Assembly (NCBI RefSeq): GCF_015140455.1
Contig: NZ_AP024094.1
Coordinates: forward strand, 186,001 to 250,000
Direction: 5' to 3'
Length of the DNA stretch: 64,000 nucleotides
Source: Jeongeupia sp. HS-3
Lineage (GTDB): Bacteria; Pseudomonadota; Gammaproteobacteria; Burkholderiales; Chitinibacteraceae
The translations under genes were made by a program, and so were the position numbers. Shown in pieces: positions 7,603 to 15,288 of this stretch (the first letter of the stretch is position 1; every line of letters starts with the position of its first letter). The notes beneath the pieces were generated by a model, which worked only from the letters and a program-made list of their open reading frames with translations, searched no databases and was not told the DNA's origin.

Positions 7603-8739
7603 TCAGGGGGCGGCTTCGGGGTCGAGGTCTTTCGGAACCGGCAACGCATCGTTCAACGTCGGTTCGCTGCCGCCGTAACGTTGCCAGTGCCTGAGCTGAT
7701 AAATGTAGGCCAGCACTTCGGCGGCAGCAGTATACAACGCGGCGGGGATTTCCTCGCCGAGCTCCGCGTGGTGGTAGAGCGCACGGGCGAGCGGCGGCGT
7801 ACGAACCACGGTGACCTTGTGCTGCTTGCCGAGTTCGATGATGCGCTCGGCCAGCAGGAAGGAGCCCTTGGCGATCACCACCGGCGCGCGCATCGATTCG
7901 GTGTATTGCAATGCCACCGCGTAGTGGGTCGGGTTGGTGACGATGACATCGGCCTTTGGAATCGCCGACATCATCCGTTTGCGTGCCGCCTCGCGCTGCA
8001 GCTGGCGAATCCGCCCTTTCAGTTGCGGATCGCCCTCCGATTCCTTCATTTCCTGGCGTACTTCCTCCTTGGTCATACGCAGGTTCTTGTAGTACTCCCA
8101 CAGCTGGTAGGGGACGTCGATGATGACGATGAGCGCCATCGCGCCGACCACCGCGAACAGCGTGAACTTTGCCATCCCCCACAGATAGGCCAGGCCGTTG
8201 TCGGGCGGCATGGCGACCAGCTGAACGAAGTCGCCGCGTTCGTTCCACAGCACCAAGGCGGCGACACCACCGATCAGACCGGATTTGAGGATGGCTTTGA
8301 CCATTTCGACGATGCTGCGCACCGACAGCATGCGTTTGATGCCGCTGGCGGGATTCAGTCGACCAAAGTTGGGCCCCAGCGCCTCGGTCGAAAACAGCCA
8401 GCCGCCCATCAGCATCGGCGCGAGGATCGCCGCGACCGCGCAGGCGGCAAACACCGGCAGGCAGGCCCAGAGCATGGCTTCGCAGGCCTTGATGAGGTGC
8501 AGGTACATCTGCATCGGCTCGGCGAGCACCGCCCGGGTAAACATGAATTCACCGCGCATCACCTGTTTGAGCGCGTTCAGCAGTGCCGGGCCGGTTATCG
8601 AGAGCGCCAGCATGCCGGTCATCAGCACGCTGAACGACGTCAACTCTTGCGAGCGGGCAATCTGGCCCTTTTTGCGCGCGTCTTCGAGCCGCTTGAGCGA
8701 GGGTGGTTCGGTGCGTTCGAGGTCGGAATCTTCAGCCAT
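7603..8739 (-). CDS. flhB: Flagellar export switch protein FlhB
   Basis: Inner-membrane export component that switches substrate specificity from rod/hook to filament by self-cleavage. It has 378 residues. The N-terminus (ERTEPPSLKRLEDARKKGQI) is the family hallmark, followed by four transmembrane helices. The self-cleavage site NPTH is visible in VIVTNPTHYAVALQY (about residue 268). The C-terminal cytoplasmic tail ends with an acidic/proline-rich stretch. It starts the minus-strand flhBA unit, divergent from fliK, whose product triggers the FlhB switch. No clear promoter for flhB was found in the 120-bp divergent gap. Confidence 0.96.
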   Translation of the reverse strand: MAEDSDLERTEPPSLKRLEDARKKGQIARSQELTSFSVLMTGMLALSITGPALLNALKQVMRGEFMFTRAVLAEPMQMYLHLIKACEAMLWACLPVFAACAVAAILAPMLMGGWLFSTEALGPNFGRLNPASGIKRMLSVRSIVEMVKAILKSGLIGGVAALVLWNERGDFVQLVAMPPDNGLAYLWGMAKFTLFAVVGAMALIVIIDVPYQLWEYYKNLRMTKEEVRQEMKESEGDPQLKGRIRQLQREAARKRMMSAIPKADVIVTNPTHYAVALQYTESMRAPVVIAKGSFLLAERIIELGKQHKVTVVRTPPLARALYHHAELGEEIPAALYTAAAEVLAYIYQLRHWQRYGGSEPTLNDALPVPKDLDPEAAP

Positions 8740-8803
8740 GATTGCGCTACGTTACCGCGTTGCGGGGCGCTACGGCCAGCAGGCTTTATCGATAGTGTGG
8801 CGC

Positions 8804-8821
8804 TTGGCATTGCTTTTGCTT
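8804..8821 (+). promoter_or_regulatory. Sigma-54 (RpoN) promoter for fliK
   Basis: TTGGCAT-TGCTT-TTGCTT matches the -24/-12 consensus TGGCAC-N5-TTGC with a single mismatch. The invariant GG (8806-8807) and GC (8818-8819) are separated by exactly 10 bases. It lies 38 bp before the fliK ATG in the flhB/fliK divergent gap, so it would start transcription near 8831. Sigma-54-driven middle flagellar genes are established for polar flagella regulated by FleQ/FlrC-type activators; the activator is not in this window. A short AAGAG/CTCTT inverted repeat follows at about 8824-8838. Confidence 0.7.
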
Positions 8822-8858
8822 CTAAGAGGGTTCCTCTTGCCCTGCTCGCGAGTTTTAC

Positions 8859-9920
8859 ATGGCTAGTCCTGTCGTCACGCTGTCTGCTCCCGCCGCTTCC
8901 GTTGCCCCCAAATCCAGCTCGTCGCGCGATGCCGGGCAAGGCGACGATTTTGGCAGTACGCTGGCCCGCGAGGTCGCCGCACGGCAGCCGGTGCCGGCGG
9001 GCAAGGATGCCGCTTCGGCCGATCAGAGCCGCAAGGACGATGCCCCCGAACCCGGCGACGCCGCGACGCCGTGGCTGGCGTTGCTGCAATCGATGGCGCA
9101 GGTAGTGGCGCAGCCGCTGCCGCAAGAAGAGGCCGTTTCCAGCGAACACCTGCCGGATGGCGGTGTTGATGCGCTGGCTGCGGCGGTGACGCCGGCGATG
9201 ATTTCGCAGGCCGTGCAGAGCCCGGTTCAAGGCGAGCAGCCTACGACACCCGCTTTGAGTACGGTGGCATCAACAGCCGGGAGCGATTCAGCCGCCAGCG
9301 CGATAGACGAACTTGCCGTGGGCGGCAAAGCCTTGCCGGCCGGATTTGCCGCTGGCGATGCCGAGACGGCCGAGCCGCGCGGCATCGACCTGTTGAGCGC
9401 GGCCCCGCTCGGTGCCTCGCCGCTACGCAGCGTGGACGAGGCCGCCGCGCCGACCAAGCCGGTGGCGACACACAACGTCGTGCCGCATGTGGGCGAGCCG
9501 CGCTGGGGCGACGCCGTGGCGCAACGTGTGGCCATGATGATCGGCAAGCAGGAACAGAAGCTGGAAATGCAACTCAATCCGCCCAACCTTGGGCCGATGG
9601 ACGTGCAGCTGACGCTGGCGCAGGACCAGGCCAGTATCGTTTTTGCCAGTCAGCATGCCGCGGTGCGCGAAGCGCTCGCCGCCGCCACCCCCCGCTTGAC
9701 CGCCTTGCTGGCCGATCAGGGCATCCAGCTCGTCAACGTTCAGGTGGCCAGCGACACGCTGAACCAACACACGCAGCAGCAAGCGCAGACTGGCCACGAT
9801 TCCGGCCCGGCGCAGCGTGGCATGGCAAGCCAGAGTACAGATCAGCCCACCGATTTGCGGGTTGACCTGGGTACGCTGCGCCTGCCCGTTGGCGGTGGCG
9901 GACTGAGCTTCTATGCCTGA
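8859..9920 (+). CDS. fliK: Flagellar hook-length control protein FliK
   Basis: Secreted molecular ruler that measures hook length and triggers the FlhB substrate switch. The first about 200 residues are low-complexity, alanine/serine/acidic, typical of the divergent ruler part. The C-terminal domain (about residues 225-320) contains the Flg_hook signature: KLEMQLNPPNLGPMDVQL, then ASQHAAVREALAAATPRL and GIQLVNVQV. Its length of 353 residues is ordinary. It is divergent from flhB and sits 140 bp upstream of fliL, behind a sigma-54-type promoter. No strong Shine-Dalgarno precedes the ATG. Confidence 0.88.
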   Translation: MASPVVTLSAPAASVAPKSSSSRDAGQGDDFGSTLAREVAARQPVPAGKDAASADQSRKDDAPEPGDAATPWLALLQSMAQVVAQPLPQEEAVSSEHLPDGGVDALAAAVTPAMISQAVQSPVQGEQPTTPALSTVASTAGSDSAASAIDELAVGGKALPAGFAAGDAETAEPRGIDLLSAAPLGASPLRSVDEAAAPTKPVATHNVVPHVGEPRWGDAVAQRVAMMIGKQEQKLEMQLNPPNLGPMDVQLTLAQDQASIVFASQHAAVREALAAATPRLTALLADQGIQLVNVQVASDTLNQHTQQQAQTGHDSGPAQRGMASQSTDQPTDLRVDLGTLRLPVGGGGLSFYA

Positions 9921-9930
9921 TTGCGCGCAA

Positions 9931-10031
9931 GCGCTTGTTTATAATTAACTATTAATCTTTGCTATACTCGCCGACCTATCTTGAGGCTCCGGTATCGCCG
10001 GAGCCGTTCGATTCGAGCTGCTTCGAATCGA
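9931..10031 (+). promoter_or_regulatory. AT-rich promoter-like region and tandem hairpins before fliL
   Basis: An AT-rich patch (9934-9968) unlike the surrounding DNA contains a -10-like TATACT at 9963-9968; no good -35 lies at the right distance. It is followed by two hairpins: a perfect 8-bp GGCTCCGG/CCGGAGCC stem at 9985-10005 and a 9-bp TCGATTCGA/TCGAATCGA stem at 10008-10031, then TTTATCG. The hairpins may end fliK transcription or form a leader for the fliL-R operon. The promoter assignment is weak; the inverted repeats are exact. Confidence 0.45.
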
Positions 10032-10059
10032 TTTATCGTCGTGCAGTCAGGTGAAATTC

Positions 10060-10572
10060 ATGGCCGAAGCCCAAGCGGCGCCGAAAGGCAGTAAGAAACT
10101 GATCATCATCATCGTGATCGTCGTCGCGGTGCTGCTGCTGGCGATCGCCGGTGCGGCGGCGTTCATGCTGACGCGCTCGGCCGATCACGGCGACGACGGC
10201 GGTGCTGCGCAAACGCAAGAAACCGCCAAGAAGAAAACCTCGAAAAACGCGGATCACGTGCCTATTTTCGAAAAATTGCAGCAATTCACCGTCAATTTGA
10301 ATTCGCCTGACGAAGATGCCATGCTGCAAACGGATATTGTCGTCGAAGTTGCCGACGCCAAGTTCCAGGAACAGATCAAGGCACAGATGCCCAAAATTCA
10401 AAGCCAGATCAATCAGCTGCTGCGGAGCAAATCGCCGCAAGACGTGCGCGCGGTTGATGGGATGACCAAGCTGGGTGGCGAAGTTCGCATGCTGATCAAT
10501 CGGGCTCTGGGCGTCGAGAGCGAGGATGAAGGCGTGTTGTCGGTCAATTTCACCACCTTCATCGTCCAATAG
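10060..10572 (+). CDS. fliL: Flagellar basal body-associated protein FliL
   Basis: Single-pass inner-membrane protein around the flagellar stator that supports torque. It has 170 residues: a short cytoplasmic N-terminus (PKGSKKL), one transmembrane helix (about residues 14-36, IIIIVIVVAVLLLAIAGAAA), an acidic/lysine linker, then the periplasmic FliL domain (FEKLQQFTVNLNSPDEDAMLQTDI... ending INFTTFIVQ-like VNFTTFIVQ). The ATG at 10060 is chosen because AGGTGA lies at good spacing upstream; an in-frame GTG at 10051 is part of that Shine-Dalgarno. First gene of the fliL-M-N-O-P-Q-R operon. Confidence 0.93.
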   Translation: MAEAQAAPKGSKKLIIIIVIVVAVLLLAIAGAAAFMLTRSADHGDDGGAAQTQETAKKKTSKNADHVPIFEKLQQFTVNLNSPDEDAMLQTDIVVEVADAKFQEQIKAQMPKIQSQINQLLRSKSPQDVRAVDGMTKLGGEVRMLINRALGVESEDEGVLSVNFTTFIVQ

Positions 10573-10613
10573 TGTTCGCGTCTTTGCGAACGACGGGTTC
10601 GGGCTCCTAAACA

Positions 10614-11624
10614 ATGGCAGACGATATCCTTTCCCAGGAAGAGGTCGACGCGCTACTGCGTGGGGTGACCGGGGAAGAAGACGACTCCGAGGTCGATCAG
10701 GATTCGTCGTCGGTGCGCAACTACGACATCGGTCGGCAGGAGCGCATCGTCCGTGGCCGGATGCCGACGCTCGAAATCATCAACGAGCGCTTTGCCCGTA
10801 ATCTGCGCATTGCCCTGTTCAATTTCATGCGCCGCAATGCCGAGATCAGCGTCGGCGCGGTGCGGGTGCAGAAGTACAGCGAATTCATTCGCAATCTGGT
10901 CGTGCCGACCAACCTCAACCTGATCCAGATGAAACCGCTGCGCGGCACCGGTTTGTTCATCTTCGATCCGGATTTCGTTTTCCTGGTGGTCGACAATCTG
11001 TTCGGTTCGGATGGCCGCTATCACGTTCGGGTCGAAGGGCGTGATTTCACCCCGACCGAGCAGCGCATCATTCAGCGCCTGCTGGATGTGGTGTTCGAGG
11101 AATACCAGAAAGCGTGGCAACCGGTGTTCGAATGCGAATTCAGCTATCTGCGCTCGGAAATGAATACCCAGTTCGCCAATATCGCGACGCCCACCGAGGT
11201 CGTGGTCGCGTATACCTTCCGCATCGAACTGGGCGCCAGTGGCGGCGATTTCCACGTTTGCCTGCCGTATTCGATGATCGAGCCGATTCGCGACATGCTC
11301 TACAGCACCATGCAGGCCGACCGGATCGAGTCGGACAACCGCTGGTTGTCGCTATTGCAGTCGCAAGTGCAAAACGCCGAGGTCGATCTGATCGCGACGC
11401 TGGGCAATACCGAAATCACGCTGGGCGACATCCTCAACCTCAAGGCCGGTGACGTGATCTCGCTGGATATCCCGCAAGCCATTGTGGCCGAGGTGGACGG
11501 GGTGCCGGTGCTCGAATGCAAATATGGTATTCTCAACGGCCAGTATGCGTTGAAGGTCAACCGGGTGCTCGGCACCCCCGACGGCGCGCAGGATGAAGCA
11601 CCTCAGGGGGAAAAGCATGGCTGA
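10614..11624 (+). CDS. fliM: Flagellar motor switch protein FliM
   Basis: C-ring protein that binds CheY-P and changes rotation. The N-terminal CheY-binding peptide is clear (ADDILSQEEVDALLRGV, residues 2-18). The middle domain includes YDIGRQERIVRGRMPTLE and the GGXG-like region ASGGDFHVCLPYSMIEPI (about residue 205-225). The C-terminal SpoA-like domain (about 255-325) is related to FliN. 336 residues is standard. Its end overlaps the fliN start by 8 bases, indicating coupled translation of the two C-ring subunits. Confidence 0.96.
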   Translation: MADDILSQEEVDALLRGVTGEEDDSEVDQDSSSVRNYDIGRQERIVRGRMPTLEIINERFARNLRIALFNFMRRNAEISVGAVRVQKYSEFIRNLVVPTNLNLIQMKPLRGTGLFIFDPDFVFLVVDNLFGSDGRYHVRVEGRDFTPTEQRIIQRLLDVVFEEYQKAWQPVFECEFSYLRSEMNTQFANIATPTEVVVAYTFRIELGASGGDFHVCLPYSMIEPIRDMLYSTMQADRIESDNRWLSLLQSQVQNAEVDLIATLGNTEITLGDILNLKAGDVISLDIPQAIVAEVDGVPVLECKYGILNGQYALKVNRVLGTPDGAQDEAPQGEKHG

Positions 11625-12057
11625 TGAGAACACGCCAGACAACAGCCAGGCCGACGAGGTTATGGATGACTGGGCGGCGGCAATGGCCGAACAGGCCGAA
11701 AGTGAAGGCACCGTGACCGAAGCGGCGCCGGCAAGCACGCCGGCTGCCGATATTTTCGAGCGTTTCGACGCCGCACCGGCCGCCGGCGGCGCGCGCGGCA
11801 ATATCGACATGATCCTCGATATTCCGGTCACGCTGACGGTCGAGCTGGGCCGCACCAAAATCGCCATTCGCAGCCTGCTGCAACTGGCGCAAGGCTCGGT
11901 TGTCGAACTCGACGGTCTGGCCGGTGAACCGATGGACGTGCTCGTCAACGGTTGTCTGATCGCGCAGGGCGAGGTCGTCGTCGTCAACGATAAATTCGGT
12001 ATCCGCCTCACCGACATCATTACGCCGGCCGAACGCATTCGCCGGTTACACAAATAG
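11617..12057 (+). CDS. fliN: Flagellar motor switch protein FliN
   Basis: C-ring subunit, 146 residues. The N-terminal third is acidic and variable (MADENTPDNSQADEVMDD). The C-terminal SpoA domain begins at IDMILDIPVTLTVELGRTK (about residue 65) and contains ELDGLAGEPMDVLVNG and GEVVVVNDKFGIRLTDI, all family hallmarks. The start at 11617 is supported by AGGGGGA seven bases upstream and overlaps the fliM stop; an in-frame ATG at 11593 would lie deep inside fliM. Confidence 0.95.
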   Translation: MADENTPDNSQADEVMDDWAAAMAEQAESEGTVTEAAPASTPAADIFERFDAAPAAGGARGNIDMILDIPVTLTVELGRTKIAIRSLLQLAQGSVVELDGLAGEPMDVLVNGCLIAQGEVVVVNDKFGIRLTDIITPAERIRRLHK

Positions 12058-12062
12058 ATTCC

Positions 12063-12494
12063 ATGCGTTTTTCTTCGTTTGCGGTTGTGTTCGCCGCGCT
12101 GCCCGGCTGTGCACTGGCGCAAGCCGCGTCGGTGCCGGCTTCGCTCGCGACTGCCGGACCCGGTGTCGGGCAGTTCGTTCAAGTGTTGCTGATGCTGGCA
12201 CTGGTGCTTGCGCTCATTGTCGGCGCGGCATGGCTCGCCCGGCGTTTTTCGTTGTTGCCCGGACAAACCGGCAACCAGTTGCGTGTGGTTTCCGGCGTGA
12301 TGGTTGGTCCGAAAGAGCGCGTGGTGATTGTCGAGCAGGGTGAAAACTGGCTGGTGCTCGGCGTGACCGCTCATTCGGTCAACCTGCTGCATAGCCAGCC
12401 ACGCCCGGAAGGCGCACCGGAATCCGCACCGGCGGCATCGTTGCCGCCTTTTGCAGAAAAACTCGCCGCGCTGATGAAAAAGGGCCGAGGGTGA
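12063..12494 (+). CDS. fliO: Flagellar biosynthesis protein FliO
   Basis: Small membrane protein that helps assemble the FliP ring of the export gate. It has 143 residues with a signal-like N-terminus ([19 protein letters not shown]), then a transmembrane helix (about residues 38-60, [20 protein letters not shown]), and a cytoplasmic domain with the FliO pattern [20 protein letters not shown] and [14 protein letters not shown]. The gene starts 5 bp after fliN and overlaps fliP by 4 bases. FliO is poorly conserved and is assigned from these motifs together with its position. Confidence 0.9.
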   Translation: MRFSSFAVVFAALPGCALAQAASVPASLATAGPGVGQFVQVLLMLALVLALIVGAAWLARRFSLLPGQTGNQLRVVSGVMVGPKERVVIVEQGENWLVLGVTAHSVNLLHSQPRPEGAPESAPAASLPPFAEKLAALMKKGRG

Positions 12495-13231
12495 AGCGCT
12501 ACCTGCTGGCCGTACTGCCCTTGTTTGCCGTGAGTGCGGCAATGGCCGCCGATCCGGGCCTGCCGTTCATGAGTGCCACGCAGGGCGCCGGTGGCACGGC
12601 CTACAGTCTGCCGCTGCAGACGCTGCTGTTTCTGACCGCGCTGAGTTTCTTGCCGGCGATGCTGCTGATGATGACGGCGTTCACGCGCATTGTCATTGTG
12701 CTGTCCTTGTTGCGTCAGGCACTGGGCGTCACGATGGCGCCGCCCAATCAGGTCATCATCGGCCTGTCGCTGTTCTTGACGCTGTTCGTGATGGCGCCGA
12801 CCTTCGACAAGATTTATGCCCAGGCCTACCAGCCCTATTCCGAGCAGAAAATTAGTTTCAACGAGATGGTCGACAAGGGTAGCCTGCCCTTGAAGGACTT
12901 CATGCTCAAGCAGACGCGGCAGAAGGATCTGGCGTTCTTTATCGAAGTCTCCGGGATGAAGAAACCCAACGGCCCGGAGGACGTCAGCTTGCGGGTGCTG
13001 GTGCCGGCCTTCGTCACCAGCGAGCTGAAAACGGCGTTCCAGATCGGTTTTCTGGTGTTCATTCCTTTTCTGATCATCGATCTTGTCGTCGCCAGCCTGT
13101 TGATGGCGATGGGGATGATGATGGTGTCGCCGGTGATCATTTCACTGCCGTTCAAGCTGATGCTGTTCGTGCTCGTCGATGGCTGGACGCTGCTGATGGG
13201 CTCGCTGGTGCAGAGCTTTTATCTGGGGTAG
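12491..13231 (+). CDS. fliP: Flagellar export gate protein FliP
   Basis: Core pentameric protein of the flagellar type III export gate. It has 246 residues with a cleavable signal peptide (about residues 1-20), then conserved segments [20 protein letters not shown] and [15 protein letters not shown], the periplasmic loop with FIPF-type motif [21 protein letters not shown], and a C-terminal hydrophobic region ending LVQSFYLG. The GTG start overlaps the end of fliO. Spacing to fliQ is 3 bp. Confidence 0.96.
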   Translation: MKRYLLAVLPLFAVSAAMAADPGLPFMSATQGAGGTAYSLPLQTLLFLTALSFLPAMLLMMTAFTRIVIVLSLLRQALGVTMAPPNQVIIGLSLFLTLFVMAPTFDKIYAQAYQPYSEQKISFNEMVDKGSLPLKDFMLKQTRQKDLAFFIEVSGMKKPNGPEDVSLRVLVPAFVTSELKTAFQIGFLVFIPFLIIDLVVASLLMAMGMMMVSPVIISLPFKLMLFVLVDGWTLLMGSLVQSFYLG

Positions 13232-13234
13232 CGC

Positions 13235-13504
13235 ATGACGCCGGAAACCGTAGTCACCGTGATGCAAAGAGCGATGGAGCTGATGGTGCTGCTCGGCGGG
13301 CCGCTGTTGCTGGCGATGCTGGCCACCGGTCTGGTGGTGAGTATTTTTCAGGCCGCGACGCAGATCAACGAAGCGACGCTGTCGTTTATCCCCAAGCTGA
13401 TCATCGCCTTTATCGTGTTCATCCTTGCCGGGCCATGGATGATTGAAATGGCGATGGATTACACGGTGCGGCTGTATCAGAGCATTCCGCAACTGATAGG
13501 CTGA
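13235..13504 (+). CDS. fliQ: Flagellar export gate protein FliQ
   Basis: Small two-helix subunit of the export gate, 89 residues, exactly family size. The first helix region is MELMVLLGGPLLLAMLATGL, followed by the conserved FQAATQINEATLSFIPKL motif (about residues 37-54), then the second helix IIAFIVFILAGPWMI. It lies between fliP and fliR with gaps of 3 and 4 bp, as in nearly all flagellar operons. Confidence 0.96.
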   Translation: MTPETVVTVMQRAMELMVLLGGPLLLAMLATGLVVSIFQAATQINEATLSFIPKLIIAFIVFILAGPWMIEMAMDYTVRLYQSIPQLIG

Positions 13505-13508
13505 AGCG

Positions 13509-14297
13509 GTGTTTACCGTCTCGCAGGCCCAGATCGAGCTCTGGCTGGCGCTATTCTGGTGGCCGTTCTGCCGCTTTTTCGGCTTGCTGATTTCCGACCC
13601 GATCTTCTCCAACAAGGTGGTGCCGGTGCGCTTGCGCGTCGGGCTGGCGATTGCGCTTTCCGTACTGGTTGCGCCGCTGATCACGCCGCCACCAGGCATC
13701 GAGGTGATCTCGCCCGCTGGTCTCTTGATCGCGGTCAATCAGTTGCTGATCGGCGTGATGCTCGGTTTTGCGGTGCGGCTGATGTTCAATGCCGTCGATA
13801 TGGCCGGGCAAATCATCGGTCTGCAGATGGGCCTGGGTTTTGCCAGTTTCTTTGACCCGCACAGTGCCGCCAACGTCCCCATCGTCGCGCAGTTCATCAA
13901 TATGATGATGCTGCTGCTGTTCCTGGTGCTGAATGGTCATCTGATTGTCTTGCGTGTGCTGATCGAGAGTTTCGCCGTGCTGCCGCTGGATGCGCAACCG
14001 CTCGGCTCGGCCGGTTTTCGCTTGCTGGTCGAGCAGGCTGCAGCAATCTTCCGGTTGGGGCTGATGCTGGCGATGCCGGTGGTTGGCGCCTTGCTGATTA
14101 CCAACCTGGCGATCGGTATCATGACCCGCGCCGCGCCGCAGCTGAACGTGTTTGCGATCGGTTTCCCGCTGCTGCTGGCGATCGGCGTCGCCGCAATGTA
14201 TGTGACCTTGCCGTATATGGTGCCGCACATCGAGTCGATGCTTGCGGCACTGACCCGTTCCGTGACGCAAATGTTCACGGCGCTCAAGCCTGGATGA
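13509..14297 (+). CDS. fliR: Flagellar export gate protein FliR
   Basis: Integral membrane export-gate protein, 262 residues, starting at GTG (13509). Family signatures include the aromatic N-terminus (FWWPFCRFFGLLISDPIFS), VPVRLRVGLAIALS, and the central GQIIGLQMGLGFASFFDP motif (about residue 98). Six hydrophobic segments are visible. It is the last gene of the fliL-R operon. FlhB, which works next to FliR in the gate, is encoded in the divergent flhBA unit. A weak CCCC/GGGG hairpin without a T-tract follows the stop. Confidence 0.95.
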   Translation: MFTVSQAQIELWLALFWWPFCRFFGLLISDPIFSNKVVPVRLRVGLAIALSVLVAPLITPPPGIEVISPAGLLIAVNQLLIGVMLGFAVRLMFNAVDMAGQIIGLQMGLGFASFFDPHSAANVPIVAQFINMMMLLLFLVLNGHLIVLRVLIESFAVLPLDAQPLGSAGFRLLVEQAAAIFRLGLMLAMPVVGALLITNLAIGIMTRAAPQLNVFAIGFPLLLAIGVAAMYVTLPYMVPHIESMLAALTRSVTQMFTALKPG

Positions 14298-14335
14298 TGC
14301 TTGCCCCGCTCATGGGGACATGAATTCCCGACTGG

Positions 14336-14364
14336 TTTACTCGGTTATTGGCCGCCGGTATAAT
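14336..14364 (+). promoter_or_regulatory. Sigma-70-type promoter for folE2
   Basis: TTTACT (14336-14341) and a perfect TATAAT (14359-14364) are separated by 17 bases. Transcription would start near 14371, leaving a leader of about 60 bases before the folE2 ATG at 14433. The leader contains a strong inverted repeat, annotated separately. Confidence 0.7.
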
Positions 14365-14387
14365 GAATCAGCTTTCAATTAATTACC

Positions 14388-14415
14388 GGTTATCAAGCGA
14401 TAGGCGCTTATAACC
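14388..14415 (+). promoter_or_regulatory. Inverted repeat in the folE2 leader
   Basis: GGTTAT-C-AAGCG pairs with CGCTT-ATAACC: 11 bp with a single bulged C and a 5-base loop. It lies four bases before the GGAG ribosome binding site of folE2, so it could be an RNA hairpin that tunes translation or a dimeric repressor site. FolE2-type enzymes are zinc-independent and in many bacteria are controlled by Zur; the TTAT/ATAA half-sites are only loosely Zur-like and the spacing differs from the usual box, so that link is a guess. Confidence 0.45.
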
Positions 14416-14432
14416 GCTGGAGTGAAACTTCG

Positions 14433-15227
14433 ATGAACGCCCCGCAGCCCATCCCTGACGTGCAAAGCACCCCCGACCTGCGCAATATTGCGATCAACAA
14501 GGTCGGGATCAAGTCGATTCGCCATCCGGTTCGCGTTGCCGACCGCAGCGAAGGCGTGCAGCACACGGTGGCCACGTTCGATATGTATGTGTTCCTGCCC
14601 CAGCACTTCAAGGGCACGCACATGAGTCGCTTCGTCGAGATTCTCAATACCCAGGAGCGCGAGATCTCGGTCGATTCGTTCGAGACCATCCTGCGGCAGA
14701 TGTGCGAACGGCTTGAGGCCGACGCCGGCTATCTGGAAATGCGTTTTCCGTACTTCATCAACAAAACCGCGCCGGTGTCGGGCGTCGAGAGTCTGCTCGA
14801 TTACGATGTCGCACTGATTGGTGAGCTGAAAAACGGCCAGTTCAGCCAGCAACTGAAGGTCTTGGTGCCGGTGACCAGCCTGTGCCCGTGTTCCAAGCAG
14901 ATCTCCCAGTACGGTGCGCACAATCAGCGCAGCCACGTGACCATTGCCGCGACGCTCGGTGAGCACGTCTGGATCGAAGAGCTGGTGCAGATTGTCGAAG
15001 CCGAAGCATCGTGCGAGCTGTATGGCCTGTTGAAGCGCCCGGACGAAAAATACGTGACCGAGCGTGCGTATGAAAACCCCAAATTCGTCGAAGACATGGT
15101 GCGCGATGTCGCTGCCCGCCTGAATGCCGATGCTCGCGTGGTGGCGTATACGGTCGAATCGGAAAACTTCGAGTCGATTCACAATCACTCGGCTTATGCG
15201 CTGATCGAGCACGACAAGCGCGGCTGA
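14433..15227 (+). CDS. folE2: GTP cyclohydrolase I type B (FolE2)
   Basis: Zinc-independent (type IB) GTP cyclohydrolase that makes 7,8-dihydroneopterin triphosphate for folate and queuosine-type pathways. It has 264 residues. Diagnostic motifs: [20 protein letters not shown] (about residues 51-70), and [20 protein letters not shown] (about 151-170), which holds the conserved cysteine and tunnelling-fold residues. The C-terminal [10 protein letters not shown] segment is also family-typical. Monocistronic, with its own promoter and a perfect bidirectional terminator after it. No type IA folE is seen in this window. Confidence 0.95.
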   Translation: MNAPQPIPDVQSTPDLRNIAINKVGIKSIRHPVRVADRSEGVQHTVATFDMYVFLPQHFKGTHMSRFVEILNTQEREISVDSFETILRQMCERLEADAGYLEMRFPYFINKTAPVSGVESLLDYDVALIGELKNGQFSQQLKVLVPVTSLCPCSKQISQYGAHNQRSHVTIAATLGEHVWIEELVQIVEAEASCELYGLLKRPDEKYVTERAYENPKFVEDMVRDVAARLNADARVVAYTVESENFESIHNHSAYALIEHDKRG

Positions 15228-15246
15228 ATGCAGGGTTGTATCTCTA

Positions 15247-15288
15247 ACGTCATAAGAAACGGGGCTTTGGCCCCGTTTCTTATGACGT
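15247..15288. terminator. Perfect 19-bp bidirectional terminator
   Basis: Arms 15247-15265 and 15270-15288 are exact inverted repeats around a TTTG loop, with a GC-rich core (ACGGGGC/GCCCCGT) flanked by AAGAAA/TTTCTT so that either strand gives a GC hairpin followed by T-rich sequence. It lies between the convergent folE2 and inverse autotransporter genes; the last codons and the TAA of the latter (15280-15282) are inside the right arm. Confidence 0.88.

Noticed and set aside
14298..14335. Terminator after fliR
   Set aside because: Only a 4-bp CCCC/GGGG stem is seen without a T-tract, too weak to list.
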